Below are positions 46,973-56,805 of a stretch of 64,000 nucleotides of DNA, piece after piece. Under the pieces are notes generated by a model that made no database searches, was not told the origin of the DNA, and was given only the letters and a program-made list of their open reading frames with translations. Made by a program: the position numbers and the translations under genes. Each line of letters starts with the position of its first letter. The first letter of the stretch is position 1. Origin of the DNA: Bremerella volcania (lineage in GTDB: Bacteria > Planctomycetota > Planctomycetia > Pirellulales > Pirellulaceae); assembly GCF_007748115.1 (NCBI RefSeq), contig NZ_CP036289.1, positions 1,240,001-1,304,000 on the forward strand. The letters are read 5' to 3'.

Positions 46973-47215
46973 AGGGATAGTGTTATGACAGTGGGCGACC
47001 GCGTAAGCGTAAGTCGTTGCTGTGTTGGACAATTAGGCCAATTGGCGACAGGAGTTGGGCCCCGCTTCCCGACTGCCTAAATCCGCAAGAACTACGAAGC
47101 CGCGATCGTGGTGTCGAAGGCGTGGCTCAGGACCGAACTCCTTCCTATTCGGTTACCACTGTACCCCGCCTTACCCGCCCGGCGATTTAGGCTTCCCGAC
47201 TTCATGGAATAACTC

Positions 47216-50200
47216 GTGGCAAGACCGAAACTTGTCTCCCCTGACCAGCCTCTACCGGTTCGGCTACTGCTGCATATCTACGAATTCGCCGCATCGCTGA
47301 GCCTGGCCGTCGTGTTGATCAGCCTGATGGCGATTTCGCTGATTTTCGCGACGTTCGTGGAAGCCACCTTCAATACAGATGTGGTTCAGTTCTACGTGTA
47401 TCGCTCGTGGTGGTTTGGGTTGATCTATGCCCTGCTGGCGGTCAACATTTTCTGCGCCGCCGCGATTCGCTACCCCTGGAAACGTTACCAAACCGGCTTC
47501 GTCATCACCCACATCGGCTTGTTGATGTTGCTCTTGAGCGGAGCGATCAGCCGTTCGAAGGGGATCGATGCCCAGGTTCATGTCTGGGAACACGACTCAT
47601 CCGAGCTTGCGTTCGATAACTCGTACTACTTCGATCTGCGAGTCGACAACGATGCCAAGGTGGTCCCCATGGCACTTGCCGAACCTGGCGAAGTTCAACG
47701 GCATATGATCGACTTTCAGCCTGGCATGTTCAATTGGTCGGCCTATGAAGACGGCTTCTCGAAGTGGAAGGTCGCCGAGCCTGACCTGGCCAAGTGGTTC
47801 AAGCCGGTGTTCTACATCACGATGCGGAATCGCGCCGGCAACGTGATGTACAACCACAATGGCGTGAAGCTGGAAGTCCTCGATTACTATGCCGACTGCA
47901 ATTGGTGGGACAATACGCCCACCGTGCAGTTAATGATGAGCATGCCCAAGACGACCGAGCGCGCCGAAGACGGGACGATGAAGGCCGTCGGCGAGCAGTG
48001 GGTGCCCATTCGGTTGTCGGTCTTTAAAGCCACACAGCAGCCGAAATATAAGTTCGGCATCGGTGATAGCCAGCGCAGCGGCGGTGGCAACATGACGTTT
48101 CATATGGCCGGCAGTCGCGCCGCCACCGAGGCGTTCCTCAAGTGCGTGCCGGAAGAGGGTACAATCGGCGAGAACGGCCAGGCCATTTTGTACCTCGACG
48201 GCAAGACGACCGTGATCGACGTGAAGGAGCAGTTGGAGAAAGATCCGCAGCCCATCGAAGAATCGAAGCTGAAGTATCAAGTCAAAGCCTACTACCCAAC
48301 CGCTCAGCTCGACCAGGCGAACGGTCAAGAGTTCTCCTGGGTGGAAGTGCCCGAAGCAGAAGGAGCCGAACCGCGCAACCCAACCGTGGTGATCGATATT
48401 CTGGACGGCGACCAGAAGGTCGACCAACTCACGCTGCTGGCCAACATGCCGCAGATGAACATGCAGGGCTTTGCGTCCGATGTTTATGGTCACTTCTGGT
48501 ATGACTTCGGCGAGAAATCGACGGCCGAACTGATGCGCGGCGGCGAAGGGGGCTCGCGGATCGATCTCATTCAAGGGGTGGCCGAAGGAGCCAAAGATGA
48601 GGCTGCACCAGAATCGAAACGCGTCTTCTATCGCTATTGGAATCGTAAGACGGTTGTGGCTTCGGGAGAACTGAAGGACAACGCGACGGAAGTCGACGCG
48701 GTCGATGCGTTCAAGATGCCGTTTGCCACGCTTCGCATGTATGTGAAGAGCCTGGTCGCGGCCAACGAGCCCAAGGCTCAGCCCATTCCAGTTGCGTTTG
48801 GTGTTTCCGGGCCGATGGGCAATACGCCCGCGGTGAAAGTGCGTCTGACGCTCGACGACAAATCGGAAGTCTTCTGGCTGCGAGCCCACATGAACGAACC
48901 CGACGTCGGGCTCGACGACGGTTCAACGCTGCATACGCTGAAGGTAGGCGATCGCGAAGTGAAGCTTTCGATGCCGATCAAGTCGTATCCCATTGGTTTC
49001 CGCATTCATCTCGATCAATTCGAGCGTCGTCTCGACCCTGGCACCTCGCAACCGTCGCACTACTCGAGCGACGTGCAATACATCGATCGGCAGCACGACC
49101 GGTACATCATGGCCTCGTTGGTTGGCAGCGACGAGGTCGAGCATCTGGAAATCGCCGAGGCCCGTAATCCGACTTCACTCGGGATGGGCGGCACGATGCT
49201 CTATTGGATCGATGATACCGACAGTGGTCAGAAGATCCTGGTTAAGGATCTGAGCAAGCCGGAAGAGCCAGCTTCGGAGATCGTGACCCGGGCCGGTAAG
49301 AGTCCGCGAAACCTGGTGGTCGATACCACCGGCAACAAGCTTTGGTGGCTGGCCAAGCAGTCGAGTCGTTTGGCGCGTTCGGACGTTGATGTTCTGATGC
49401 AGGCCGATTTGGTCGGCGGAAGCCCCAAGCCGATTGCCATGTTCGACCGGGCACCACGCGGTCTGGCGGTCGATTCGGCGGGCGGCTGGGCCTATTTCGG
49501 CAACCCGGCCGGCAAGTCGGTCGGTCGCGTGAAGACCGATGGAAGCGAAATGGAAGCCAACTGGCTCACCGGTGCAGGGCTGGTTACCGACGTGGCTCTC
49601 TATCCGGCGAAGAAGAAGCTGTACTTTACCGACGCACTGAACGATGCGATCGGTCAGTCGTCACTGGAAGAGCCGCGTGTGGCGTATGTTTACACCTACT
49701 CGAAGGATGGTCACCCCAATAGCCTGGTGGTGAGCGACAAGGGGCTTTTGTATTGGAGTGACGATACGCCCAATGGTATCGATCCCAATGCTCGCAAGCA
49801 CCTGGGCGATCCTTCGCTCGACCGTAGCAAACCGCAGGAGATCAACACGGTCATCCGTGTGATCGATCTCGAAGGCAAGAGCAAAGAACCCCAGACGCTG
49901 CACGATGAACTGATGGCCAAGCCGGACGGGCTGGCGATCGATCCCGCTTCCGGCGACTTGCTCTTTACGCAGACGGCTCTCTTGAAGCGGGACGTTTGGA
50001 TTACGATGAACGCGCCGGACGACTTCACCGAACCGGCTGGTGGCCGCGACCTGCGTATTTTCCAGGAATCGTTCGAAGGCCCTTACCTGGCCGGAACGCC
50101 CCAGTATCGCGAGTTCGTCCCGCAGCGCAGCAACGATTCGGAAGTCTATAAATCGGTCTTCTCCGTGAACTACGATCCTGGAACGGCACTGCGTTATTGG

Positions 50201-50338
50201 GGCTGTTTGTTCGTAATCGGGGGCATCGCTTGCATGTTCTACATGCGGGCCTATTTCTTCAAAACTAAACGATCGTCTGACCCGCAGGCCCGAGCCAAGG
50301 CTCATCCGGCGAAGATTCAGACAGAAGTGGTTTCGTGA
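47216..50338 (+). CDS. ResB-like cytochrome c biogenesis protein with inserted beta-propeller
   Basis: 1,040 aa from GTG 47216. N-terminal membrane helices (~24-55, 65-85, 92-110) with SLSLAVVLISLMAISLIF and ITHIGLLMLLLSGAIS, typical of ResB/Ccs1, which holds reduced haem and apocytochrome. The large periplasmic part is followed by residues ~655-925 with repeats such as YWIDDTDSG, KLYFTDALN and LLYWSDDTP, a YWTD/NHL-like propeller that ordinary ResB lacks. A last helix, YWGCLFVIGGIACMFYMRA, is near residue 1000. Stop and next start overlap (GTGA). A fusion or insertion is inferred. Confidence 0.85.
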   Translation: MARPKLVSPDQPLPVRLLLHIYEFAASLSLAVVLISLMAISLIFATFVEATFNTDVVQFYVYRSWWFGLIYALLAVNIFCAAAIRYPWKRYQTGFVITHIGLLMLLLSGAISRSKGIDAQVHVWEHDSSELAFDNSYYFDLRVDNDAKVVPMALAEPGEVQRHMIDFQPGMFNWSAYEDGFSKWKVAEPDLAKWFKPVFYITMRNRAGNVMYNHNGVKLEVLDYYADCNWWDNTPTVQLMMSMPKTTERAEDGTMKAVGEQWVPIRLSVFKATQQPKYKFGIGDSQRSGGGNMTFHMAGSRAATEAFLKCVPEEGTIGENGQAILYLDGKTTVIDVKEQLEKDPQPIEESKLKYQVKAYYPTAQLDQANGQEFSWVEVPEAEGAEPRNPTVVIDILDGDQKVDQLTLLANMPQMNMQGFASDVYGHFWYDFGEKSTAELMRGGEGGSRIDLIQGVAEGAKDEAAPESKRVFYRYWNRKTVVASGELKDNATEVDAVDAFKMPFATLRMYVKSLVAANEPKAQPIPVAFGVSGPMGNTPAVKVRLTLDDKSEVFWLRAHMNEPDVGLDDGSTLHTLKVGDREVKLSMPIKSYPIGFRIHLDQFERRLDPGTSQPSHYSSDVQYIDRQHDRYIMASLVGSDEVEHLEIAEARNPTSLGMGGTMLYWIDDTDSGQKILVKDLSKPEEPASEIVTRAGKSPRNLVVDTTGNKLWWLAKQSSRLARSDVDVLMQADLVGGSPKPIAMFDRAPRGLAVDSAGGWAYFGNPAGKSVGRVKTDGSEMEANWLTGAGLVTDVALYPAKKKLYFTDALNDAIGQSSLEEPRVAYVYTYSKDGHPNSLVVSDKGLLYWSDDTPNGIDPNARKHLGDPSLDRSKPQEINTVIRVIDLEGKSKEPQTLHDELMAKPDGLAIDPASGDLLFTQTALLKRDVWITMNAPDDFTEPAGGRDLRIFQESFEGPYLAGTPQYREFVPQRSNDSEVYKSVFSVNYDPGTALRYWGCLFVIGGIACMFYMRAYFFKTKRSSDPQARAKAHPAKIQTEVVS

Positions 50339-53300
50339 TAATGACTAGGTACAACATGAACAGCGGAATTTTTCGCACGACTTGGACCTTCGCACTGGTA
50401 CTGTGTGGCATGCACATCGCTGCAGGCAGCGGCCGTGCGGACGAGGCCTTCCCCGACGATATCTGGCGCGAGATCCCCGTTTATCACCACGGACGCGTCA
50501 AGCCGATGGATGGCTACGCGCGGCAGGTGGTGCAAAAGATCACCGAGTACAACAAGTCGAAGCCCAAGTTCAACCTGACCGACTATTACACCGCCGAAGA
50601 ACTTCAGAAGCCCGAGTTCAAGGACGCGCTCGAGATCTTCCCCGATGGCGAGTTGCGTAAGTTCACGCCAAGCGAACTGGTGTACGAGTGGACCGTGCGT
50701 CCTGAAAAGTGGGAACGCGTTCCCTTTATCTATCTTGGTCGTGAAGACGTGCGGGAAGAACTCGGTTTTCCGATCAACGGCCACAACAGCATGAAGCTGA
50801 ACTTCGTCTCGCCGCATGACATCGCGACGTCCCAAAAGTTGCGCGAGTACCTGAAGGATATGGAAAAACGCCGTCAGGAACAGGCCGCCAAGGGGGACTT
50901 GGAAGAGACCGCCATGGATGCCCATATCTGGCGCGAGCTGCTGTTCCGGTATGCCGTCTTCCGCGAGGTGTCGCTCGACCCACGCCAGGACGTCGTTTCG
51001 ACCAATCCACTACCCTCACCAGGCGAGCGAGATCGTTTCATCGGGCAGGTCTATGCCGCTGGTAAAATCCTGTTTGGCGATCCGAACTCAGGCGAGGAAC
51101 GCACGCTCAACAGCCAATTGCAAACCCTGCAGCAGTTTGGCGGTGAGCATCCTCTAAGCGTCGCCTCGAAGCGATTGATCGATTCGTATCGCGACCTGCA
51201 CGAGTTGTCGTCGGCTGCCTACATGGAACCGATGTCGGTCCTGAACTCGCCGGCTGATGAACCACTCAAACCAGAATTCGCTCCGACCCCGGAAGAGACT
51301 GAACCTGTCGTGCAAGAGTTCCAGGCCGCGGCCAAGTCCTTGGGGGACATCCTGGAAGAACAGCGGGACAACGTCAACGACAGCATCACGCTCACCGACG
51401 AAGAGTACAACAACATCAAGCCGATGTTTCAGTCGATGCTGGTTCGCGTTCGTCAGTTAGAGCACAACGCGCTCGAGATCCATCTGGCACTGTACGAGAA
51501 TGCCAACGCGGCTGCTTTGACGGCATCGACGTCGATGGATCGCGGCGGCAATCACTTGCAGATCGTTCCTTCGCTCAATCCGTACGCCCTCAGCAAGTCG
51601 CGTGATCCGAGCGATCTCTCGCAGCCGTGGCTTGGTTTGACGACCGTTCTCTACGGTTCGGACGCCGTGCTGGCCGGTTACGACATGGGGTTGATCAATG
51701 CCGTGCGTTCCAACTGGAATGCCGCCAAAGATGCCTACCTGAGTGGCGGGGACGTTCGCCCAGCGATGCAAAAGCTGGCCGAGAGCCTGCAGCGTCTGGG
51801 GGATCAGGATACGCAGCAGCGCGTGGCCGTGATCGAAGAGACGATCGGTAGCAACGAGAAAGATTCCGGCATTCTGGCCTACACCGCTTACCCGGCGGCC
51901 AATAGTTACCGGATTGCTACCGAGGTCCGTTACAACACGATGGACCCGTTCATGTATGCCTGGGTTTTCACGTTCATTGCGACGATCGGCTTCGCATTGG
52001 CCTTTGCCGTCATGCGGAAACCGATGTTCTGGATGGGAATGGTGTTCCTGATCTTTGGTTTGATCTGGTCGACCTACGGCTTCTATATGCGAGTGGTCGT
52101 GACCGGCTGGGCTCCCGTGACCAACATGTACGAAACGGTGATTTTCGTGCCGTGGGTTGTGTGTAGCCTGGGACTGATGTTCCTGGTGCTGCCCCTGATC
52201 GATCGCGGTCGCTTAGCGGCCTGGCGTGCGACAGCCGCCCCATTTACTTGGGAACAGTCGCAACTGGAACCAGGCCAGAAACAAATGTTCTCGACCGGCG
52301 TGTGGAGCGTGATGAACTGGGTTTCACTCTTGATTCGTGTTCCGCTGATGCTCGCCATGATTCAGTTCATGACGATGCGTCCGGTTTACGATGGGAACCG
52401 TCCGATCATCAATCTGACCGACTTCGGCGAGCAGATGGCAGCGCACGGCGTTATCTACGCATCGATCTTTTTGTTCGTCAAATTGCTGGTGCTTGGGTTG
52501 AGCGTCTGGTATATCCCGCGGCTATTGATTGCCACCGTCGCACTGCCATTCTTCTGTGGATACGATTGGTCGATCGATACGCAGCTGAATGATAAGTTCG
52601 AGAAGACCTACCACCGTAATTACTACGGCCTGGCGGCATCGGCCTGTGGAACGTTTTTGCTTTGTGTGGCTTCGATCGCTCCGATCGTGGACACTGGGTC
52701 ATCCCGCGTGCTGAATACCGAGTTTTCGCCGCTGCAGCCGGTGCTGCGGTCGAACGTTTGGCTGACGATCCACGTGCTCACGATCGTGGCCAGCTACGGG
52801 GCTGGCATCTTGGCATGGGGACTGGGTTGGCTGGCGCTGGGGTATTACATGTTCGGACGGTATCGTGCTCCGGTGGTCGCCAGTCCGCTCAACGCAGGAC
52901 TCGCCCCGGCTCATTCGCATAGCCCTCAGATGAGCTACCGTCCGCCGGAAGAGTGCTTCACGCTTGGTCAGCATTGTTATCGTGCCATCCAAGTCGCCGT
53001 GCTGCTGCTGGCCACCGGGACGATCCTGGGTGGTATCTGGGCGGACGTTTCCTGGGGCCGGTTCTGGGGCTGGGATCCGAAAGAAGTCTGGGCCTTGGTG
53101 ACGCTGCTGATTTACGTGGCCATCCTGCACGCTCGCTTCGCCGGTTGGTTCAACAATTTCGGCCTGGTCGTGGGAACGATCATCGGCTTCTCGGCGATTG
53201 TCGGCAGCTGGTACGGGGTGAACTTCCTGTTGCCGCTGTTCAAAGGGGGCGATGCTGTTGGTCTGCACTCGTACGGCAGCGGTGGCAAGGGAAGCGAAAT

Positions 53301-53478
53301 CATGGTGATGGGCTTCGTCGCCGCCAACTGGGTCGCCCTGGGATTCGTCGCCCTCAGGTTCCAACTCTCGAAGCTTTCCGTCGTCGATGAAAACGAGGTC
53401 GAGGAAGTGGTCATCAAGGATGACCTGACCAACGAGAGTGAAGCCTCGGAAGAAGAGGATTTGGTCGATACGAAGTAG
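50335..53478 (+). CDS. CcsA-like cytochrome c synthase subunit with long N-terminal extension
   Basis: 1,047 aa from GTG 50335, overlapping ResB by 4 bp. A signal-like segment TWTFALVLCGMHIAAGSG leads to a ~500-residue soluble N-terminal region not found in the usual ~320-residue CcsA. Membrane helices begin near residue 545 (WVFTFIATIGFALAFA). The haem-handling WWD-like block is at ~898-915: WGRFWGWDPKEVWALV. Together with ResB it attaches haem to CxxCH proteins in the periplasm. The acidic C-terminus (EASEEEDLVDTK) is cytoplasmic. Confidence 0.87.
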   Translation: MIMTRYNMNSGIFRTTWTFALVLCGMHIAAGSGRADEAFPDDIWREIPVYHHGRVKPMDGYARQVVQKITEYNKSKPKFNLTDYYTAEELQKPEFKDALEIFPDGELRKFTPSELVYEWTVRPEKWERVPFIYLGREDVREELGFPINGHNSMKLNFVSPHDIATSQKLREYLKDMEKRRQEQAAKGDLEETAMDAHIWRELLFRYAVFREVSLDPRQDVVSTNPLPSPGERDRFIGQVYAAGKILFGDPNSGEERTLNSQLQTLQQFGGEHPLSVASKRLIDSYRDLHELSSAAYMEPMSVLNSPADEPLKPEFAPTPEETEPVVQEFQAAAKSLGDILEEQRDNVNDSITLTDEEYNNIKPMFQSMLVRVRQLEHNALEIHLALYENANAAALTASTSMDRGGNHLQIVPSLNPYALSKSRDPSDLSQPWLGLTTVLYGSDAVLAGYDMGLINAVRSNWNAAKDAYLSGGDVRPAMQKLAESLQRLGDQDTQQRVAVIEETIGSNEKDSGILAYTAYPAANSYRIATEVRYNTMDPFMYAWVFTFIATIGFALAFAVMRKPMFWMGMVFLIFGLIWSTYGFYMRVVVTGWAPVTNMYETVIFVPWVVCSLGLMFLVLPLIDRGRLAAWRATAAPFTWEQSQLEPGQKQMFSTGVWSVMNWVSLLIRVPLMLAMIQFMTMRPVYDGNRPIINLTDFGEQMAAHGVIYASIFLFVKLLVLGLSVWYIPRLLIATVALPFFCGYDWSIDTQLNDKFEKTYHRNYYGLAASACGTFLLCVASIAPIVDTGSSRVLNTEFSPLQPVLRSNVWLTIHVLTIVASYGAGILAWGLGWLALGYYMFGRYRAPVVASPLNAGLAPAHSHSPQMSYRPPEECFTLGQHCYRAIQVAVLLLATGTILGGIWADVSWGRFWGWDPKEVWALVTLLIYVAILHARFAGWFNNFGLVVGTIIGFSAIVGSWYGVNFLLPLFKGGDAVGLHSYGSGGKGSEIMVMGFVAANWVALGFVALRFQLSKLSVVDENEVEEVVIKDDLTNESEASEEEDLVDTK

Positions 53479-53493
53479 GGGAGCAACGGCCCT

Positions 53494-53874
53494 TTACTTC
53501 GTACGTTTCGGATGCCGAGCACGCTTATGCAAGATGTCTACTTCCTGACCAAGTCTCGGCTGTAGATATGCCAACAATCTAGGGATGTCACGATAAGTCG
53601 AAGCGACCGTTAGCACAACGATTGATGTACCGTCCACGTCACAGATTAAGATGTGCTTGTTGAGGTGGTAGAACCGTAGTGCTACGTGAAGATCAGGTAG
53701 TTCGACAAGCAGGTCCGGGTTGTCTTGGATGCGTTGAACGGCCGCGTCAATATCGGAGATGTATTTGTCGGCCGTTCGTTTGCTCCATCTCTCAATGGAG
53801 TATTCGTAAATTTCGTTCAGGTCGTCTGCCGCCTGCTGCGTAAAAGTGATCTTTGCTTTTGCCCGTCGGCTCAC
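53494..53874 (-). CDS. parE: ParE-like toxin
   Basis: 126 aa. TFTQQAADDLNEIYEYSIER start, then DIDAAVQRIQDNPDLLVELP and HLNKHILICDVDGTSIVVLTV, the RelE/ParE fold. ParE toxins poison DNA gyrase; activity cannot be confirmed from sequence. It is a little longer than most ParE (~100 aa) through a basic tail. Overlaps parD by 4 bp (ATGA), second in the pair. Confidence 0.85.
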   Translation of the reverse strand: MSRRAKAKITFTQQAADDLNEIYEYSIERWSKRTADKYISDIDAAVQRIQDNPDLLVELPDLHVALRFYHLNKHILICDVDGTSIVVLTVASTYRDIPRLLAYLQPRLGQEVDILHKRARHPKRTK

Positions 53875-54119
53875 TTCTTGGCTTTCTTCAGAAGAGCCTT
53901 CAGGTTCCCTTCGTACTCGTAGGTCCGACCGGCAATGGCATCTTCGTAGCCGGAGATGATGGCTCCGCGAATTCTCTCTGCTTCCATCTCCAGTTTTCGC
54001 TGCCTGAGGACGTCGCGAACGAACTCGCTGGGAGTGGAATACAAAGTTCCATCTCCCGAGTTTTCATCGATGAACGCGCGCAATTCATCGGTCAAAGAAA
54101 GATTTAGTGAACTAGCCAT
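53871..54119 (-). CDS. parD: ParD-like antitoxin
   Basis: 82 aa. Ribbon-helix-helix N-terminus SSLNLSLTDELRAFIDENS and SEFVRDVLRQRKLEME, then an acidic C-terminus that would cover the toxin. Start ATG 54119 is fixed by AGGAGA upstream and a strong promoter with operator just beyond. Expected to repress its own promoter. Confidence 0.87.
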   Translation of the reverse strand: MASSLNLSLTDELRAFIDENSGDGTLYSTPSEFVRDVLRQRKLEMEAERIRGAIISGYEDAIAGRTYEYEGNLKALLKKAKK

Positions 54120-54127
54120 GGTTCAAT

Positions 54128-54179
54128 TCTCCTATACCTACACTATAGGGTGATGGCAAATAGTGTCAATATTTGCCAT
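54128..54179 (-). promoter_or_regulatory. parDE promoter with operator palindrome and ribosome site
   Basis: On the minus strand: TTGACA (54164-54169), 16-bp spacer, TATAGT (54142-54147), then AGGAGA (54128-54133). A perfect 9-bp inverted repeat ATGGCAAAT/ATTTGCCAT (54153-54161 and 54171-54179) covers the -35, a fitting site for ParD binding. Confidence 0.75.
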
Positions 54180-54181
54180 GG

Positions 54182-55405
54182 TTACCGCATCGAACCATTC
54201 GGCCGCTCCGCAATCATCGGGGCCGTAAGCCACCGTGCCAGGTCCACCGAAGGCTGCGAGGCCGGCACCGTTGGCGAGTAGTTGTCGTAAAAGACGCTGG
54301 CCAGATTGGTGGCCGGTAGAATGCTCACCGGGCTCTCGTAAACTAGCGGGTGTTCCAGGCCGGCCAGCATCGTTCCGGCCGGCATGTTATCGCACAAGCC
54401 GGTCAGGGTCATCCGTCCATGATCCAGGCGAAAACCGATGGCCATCTCGTGATAGGCAATCAGGTCTTGATTGCGGCTAGGCGGAATTACTTGAACGTTC
54501 AAATGCTGGGCTGCCCGATCGAGAAGGCGTCGCGATAGCTGCCCGTTGCGAGAGAAGATTCCGCCGAATGCTTCCTGCAAGGTATCGTCGCGAACGACCA
54601 GCCGTTTGACGTGCAGTTCCGCTCCGCCGGCCCCATGCTGGTAATTGGTCGCCAAGGCAGACTGCAAATCGATCTGCCGAAATACGCCTGCCATTTCCAC
54701 GTTGGATGAAGCGTAATTCAGGTCGAACGTAATCTGCCCCATGAAGGTGGCATCGACACCCAGCCCTGCCAGTCGAGGCAGCGCGGCACGCAAGGGGTGC
54801 GTGGGGATCGGCTGCTCGGTGGTCGCCAGTTGAACCTGCCAATGCTCCGGATCGGAAGTGTCGACGCTGGCCATCAACGGAGGTGGGCTCAGTGAGTCGC
54901 CGACCAATACGGAACTGGTAAGAGCGGGCTGCTGCTGGGGATCGTGTTTCACTTCCAACTTCTGCAGTGATGGAAGCACCCCGTCGCGAAAACGCACCTG
55001 CGCCACGTTCAGTTGCAGACGCTTGCCGTCAGTACGCTGCAAAAGCACGCCTTCCTGCAGCGTTTCCCACAGGCGATGTCGCGAGGCCCAGTCGACTTCC
55101 ACTTCATCGGCCGAGAGCTGCCAGGTGCTATCGACCAGTTCCGCTTTGAGGGCCGGGAAGACGACCGCGTCGCTGCCGGCCCGTTCGAGACGAACGTCCT
55201 CGAAGACCCACTTGGTCGGCTTCGGGTTGTAGTACTTCGAGATGCGACACTTCAGGCCGATCGTTTCCGAGAGTTGGTCTTCAACCGCCGCGATTGACCA
55301 GGAAGACTGCCGGTACGTAATCCACGAGAGGGTGCAGATCGTCGGTACGACGCATCCCAACAGGAACGCGACCCGACAGAGCAGGCGTCTCGTAGATTCA
55401 TGCAT
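54182..55405 (-). CDS. Hypothetical AsmA-like envelope protein
   Basis: About 407 aa from ATG 55405 (ATG 55414 adds three residues). One N-terminal membrane segment (LCRVAFLLGCVVPTICTLSW), then a long beta-rich part with EDQLSETIGLKCRISKYYNP and VFEDVRLERAGSDAVVFPA, and repeated ...QLATTEQPIP. This order resembles AsmA/DUF3971-type proteins of the envelope, but no signature was certain. Upstream of aroC on the opposite end? It sits downstream of aroC, same strand, 45 bp away, so possibly co-transcribed with it. Confidence 0.55.
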   Translation of the reverse strand: MHESTRRLLCRVAFLLGCVVPTICTLSWITYRQSSWSIAAVEDQLSETIGLKCRISKYYNPKPTKWVFEDVRLERAGSDAVVFPALKAELVDSTWQLSADEVEVDWASRHRLWETLQEGVLLQRTDGKRLQLNVAQVRFRDGVLPSLQKLEVKHDPQQQPALTSSVLVGDSLSPPPLMASVDTSDPEHWQVQLATTEQPIPTHPLRAALPRLAGLGVDATFMGQITFDLNYASSNVEMAGVFRQIDLQSALATNYQHGAGGAELHVKRLVVRDDTLQEAFGGIFSRNGQLSRRLLDRAAQHLNVQVIPPSRNQDLIAYHEMAIGFRLDHGRMTLTGLCDNMPAGTMLAGLEHPLVYESPVSILPATNLASVFYDNYSPTVPASQPSVDLARWLTAPMIAERPNGSMR

Positions 55406-55450
55406 GCCGAACATCCTTGCTTGGCGTGCCTGGTAAGTGATGGCCGCGGA

Positions 55451-56596
55451 TTAACGCTTCCGAGCCATGTCCATGAACAGTTGGTAACGGGCCTTCATTT
55501 CTTCGAGGCTGTCGCCACCGAATTTGTCGACCAGGGCCGTGGCGATCTCAAACGCCACGACACTTTCAACGATCACACTTGCCGCCGAGACGGCACATAC
55601 GTCGCTTCGTTCGTAGGAAGCCGCATCCGCTTCTTTGGTTTCCAGGTTGACCGATTCCAGCGGTTTGCGAAGCGTGCTGATCGGCTTCTTCGCGGCTCGT
55701 ACGACGATCGTCTGACCGTTGGTCATGCCTGCTTCCAGCCCGCCGGCGTTGTTGGTTGGCCGGGTATAGCCGAGGTTGGTCGATTCCTGCTCCATCGGGT
55801 CGTAATGAATCGGATCGTGAACCTGAGACCCCGGCAAACGTGCGGCCTCGAATCCCATGCCGATCTCAACCCCTTTGATCGCTTGCACGGCCATGACCGC
55901 TTGGGCCAACTTGCCGTCGAGCTTGCGTTCCCACTGTGCGTGAGTGCCTAGCCCAAACGGAGCCCCAACGACGCGAACTTCGACAATCCCCCCCAACGTG
56001 TCGCCTGCTTTGCCGGTCTTGTCGATCAGTTCTTTGAACTGAGGATCTTGTTCTGGATTTAGCGAGTAGATGATGCTCTCGTCCCGTTTGGCGATCATCG
56101 CATCGACGTCGTCTACGTTTTCAGGGCGATCGATGGCAACGCCACCAAGTTCGTCGACGAAACCGTAAACCTGAATGCTGAATTCGGCCAGAAGTTGTTT
56201 CGCCAACGCACCTGCGGCAACGCGAACGGCGGTCTCGCGAGCACTGGCACGCTCGAGGATGGCCCGGATCGGACCGAGGAACTTGATCGCGCCGGTAAGG
56301 TCGCCGTGACCAGGTCGGGGACGCGGCAGGTCTTCCAGGCGTTCCAGCTTGTAGTCGCGATTGATCACTTGCAGGGCGATGGGACTACCCAACGTCAGAC
56401 CTTTCCAGATGCCGGTCATCACTTCGACCTTATCGGTCTCGATCCGCTGTCGTCCGCCACGGCCATATCCTCCCTGACGCCGAGCAAGCTCGCGGTTGAT
56501 GGGTTCCTCGTCAATTGCCAGCCCGGCCGGAAAGCCGTCGATCATGGCAAGAAGGGTTTTTCCGTGGGATTCGCCCGCTGTCCAATAACGCAACAT
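55451..56596 (-). CDS. aroC: Chorismate synthase
   Basis: 381 aa. GESHGKTLLAMIDGFPAGL (signature 1), GYGRGGRQRIETDKVEVMTG, RPGHGDLTGAIKF and RASARETAVRVAAGALAKQLL (signatures 2 and 3). Catalyses the last step of the shikimate pathway with reduced FMN. Cytoplasmic. Start ATG 56596. Divergent from the symporter-like gene, 209 bp apart. Confidence 0.97.
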   Translation of the reverse strand: MLRYWTAGESHGKTLLAMIDGFPAGLAIDEEPINRELARRQGGYGRGGRQRIETDKVEVMTGIWKGLTLGSPIALQVINRDYKLERLEDLPRPRPGHGDLTGAIKFLGPIRAILERASARETAVRVAAGALAKQLLAEFSIQVYGFVDELGGVAIDRPENVDDVDAMIAKRDESIIYSLNPEQDPQFKELIDKTGKAGDTLGGIVEVRVVGAPFGLGTHAQWERKLDGKLAQAVMAVQAIKGVEIGMGFEAARLPGSQVHDPIHYDPMEQESTNLGYTRPTNNAGGLEAGMTNGQTIVVRAAKKPISTLRKPLESVNLETKEADAASYERSDVCAVSAASVIVESVVAFEIATALVDKFGGDSLEEMKARYQLFMDMARKR

Positions 56597-56805
56597 TATG
56601 CAAAATAAAGACTTTGGTCCTGAGCCAGTGCCCGGCGGTCGCTTCGATTCCAGCGCCGCAGTTCGGGTTCACTTCCCCAGGTACCGAGGTTAAGTGCAAA
56701 CCGATCTTCGATTCTAACCGCAACCCCGATCGGCAGATAGATCGGTTAGGTAAAAGAGTCTGGCCGCTAACCCCCCCCTCTTTGGAACCGGAAAGCGAGG
56801 CTTTC

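Larger units (their letters stand above)
46782..47215. other. Intergenic gap with terminator and -10 element
   Basis: About 430 bp before the cytochrome biogenesis operon. Holds the terminator at 46809-46850 and a perfect TATAAT at 46967-46972, giving a leader of ~240 nt. A short open frame at 47055 overlaps the ResB gene start and is not called. Confidence 0.55.

Noticed and set aside
47055-47300. 81-codon frame before ResB
   Set aside because: It overlaps the ResB start in another frame, is Pro/Arg-rich and has no ribosome site.
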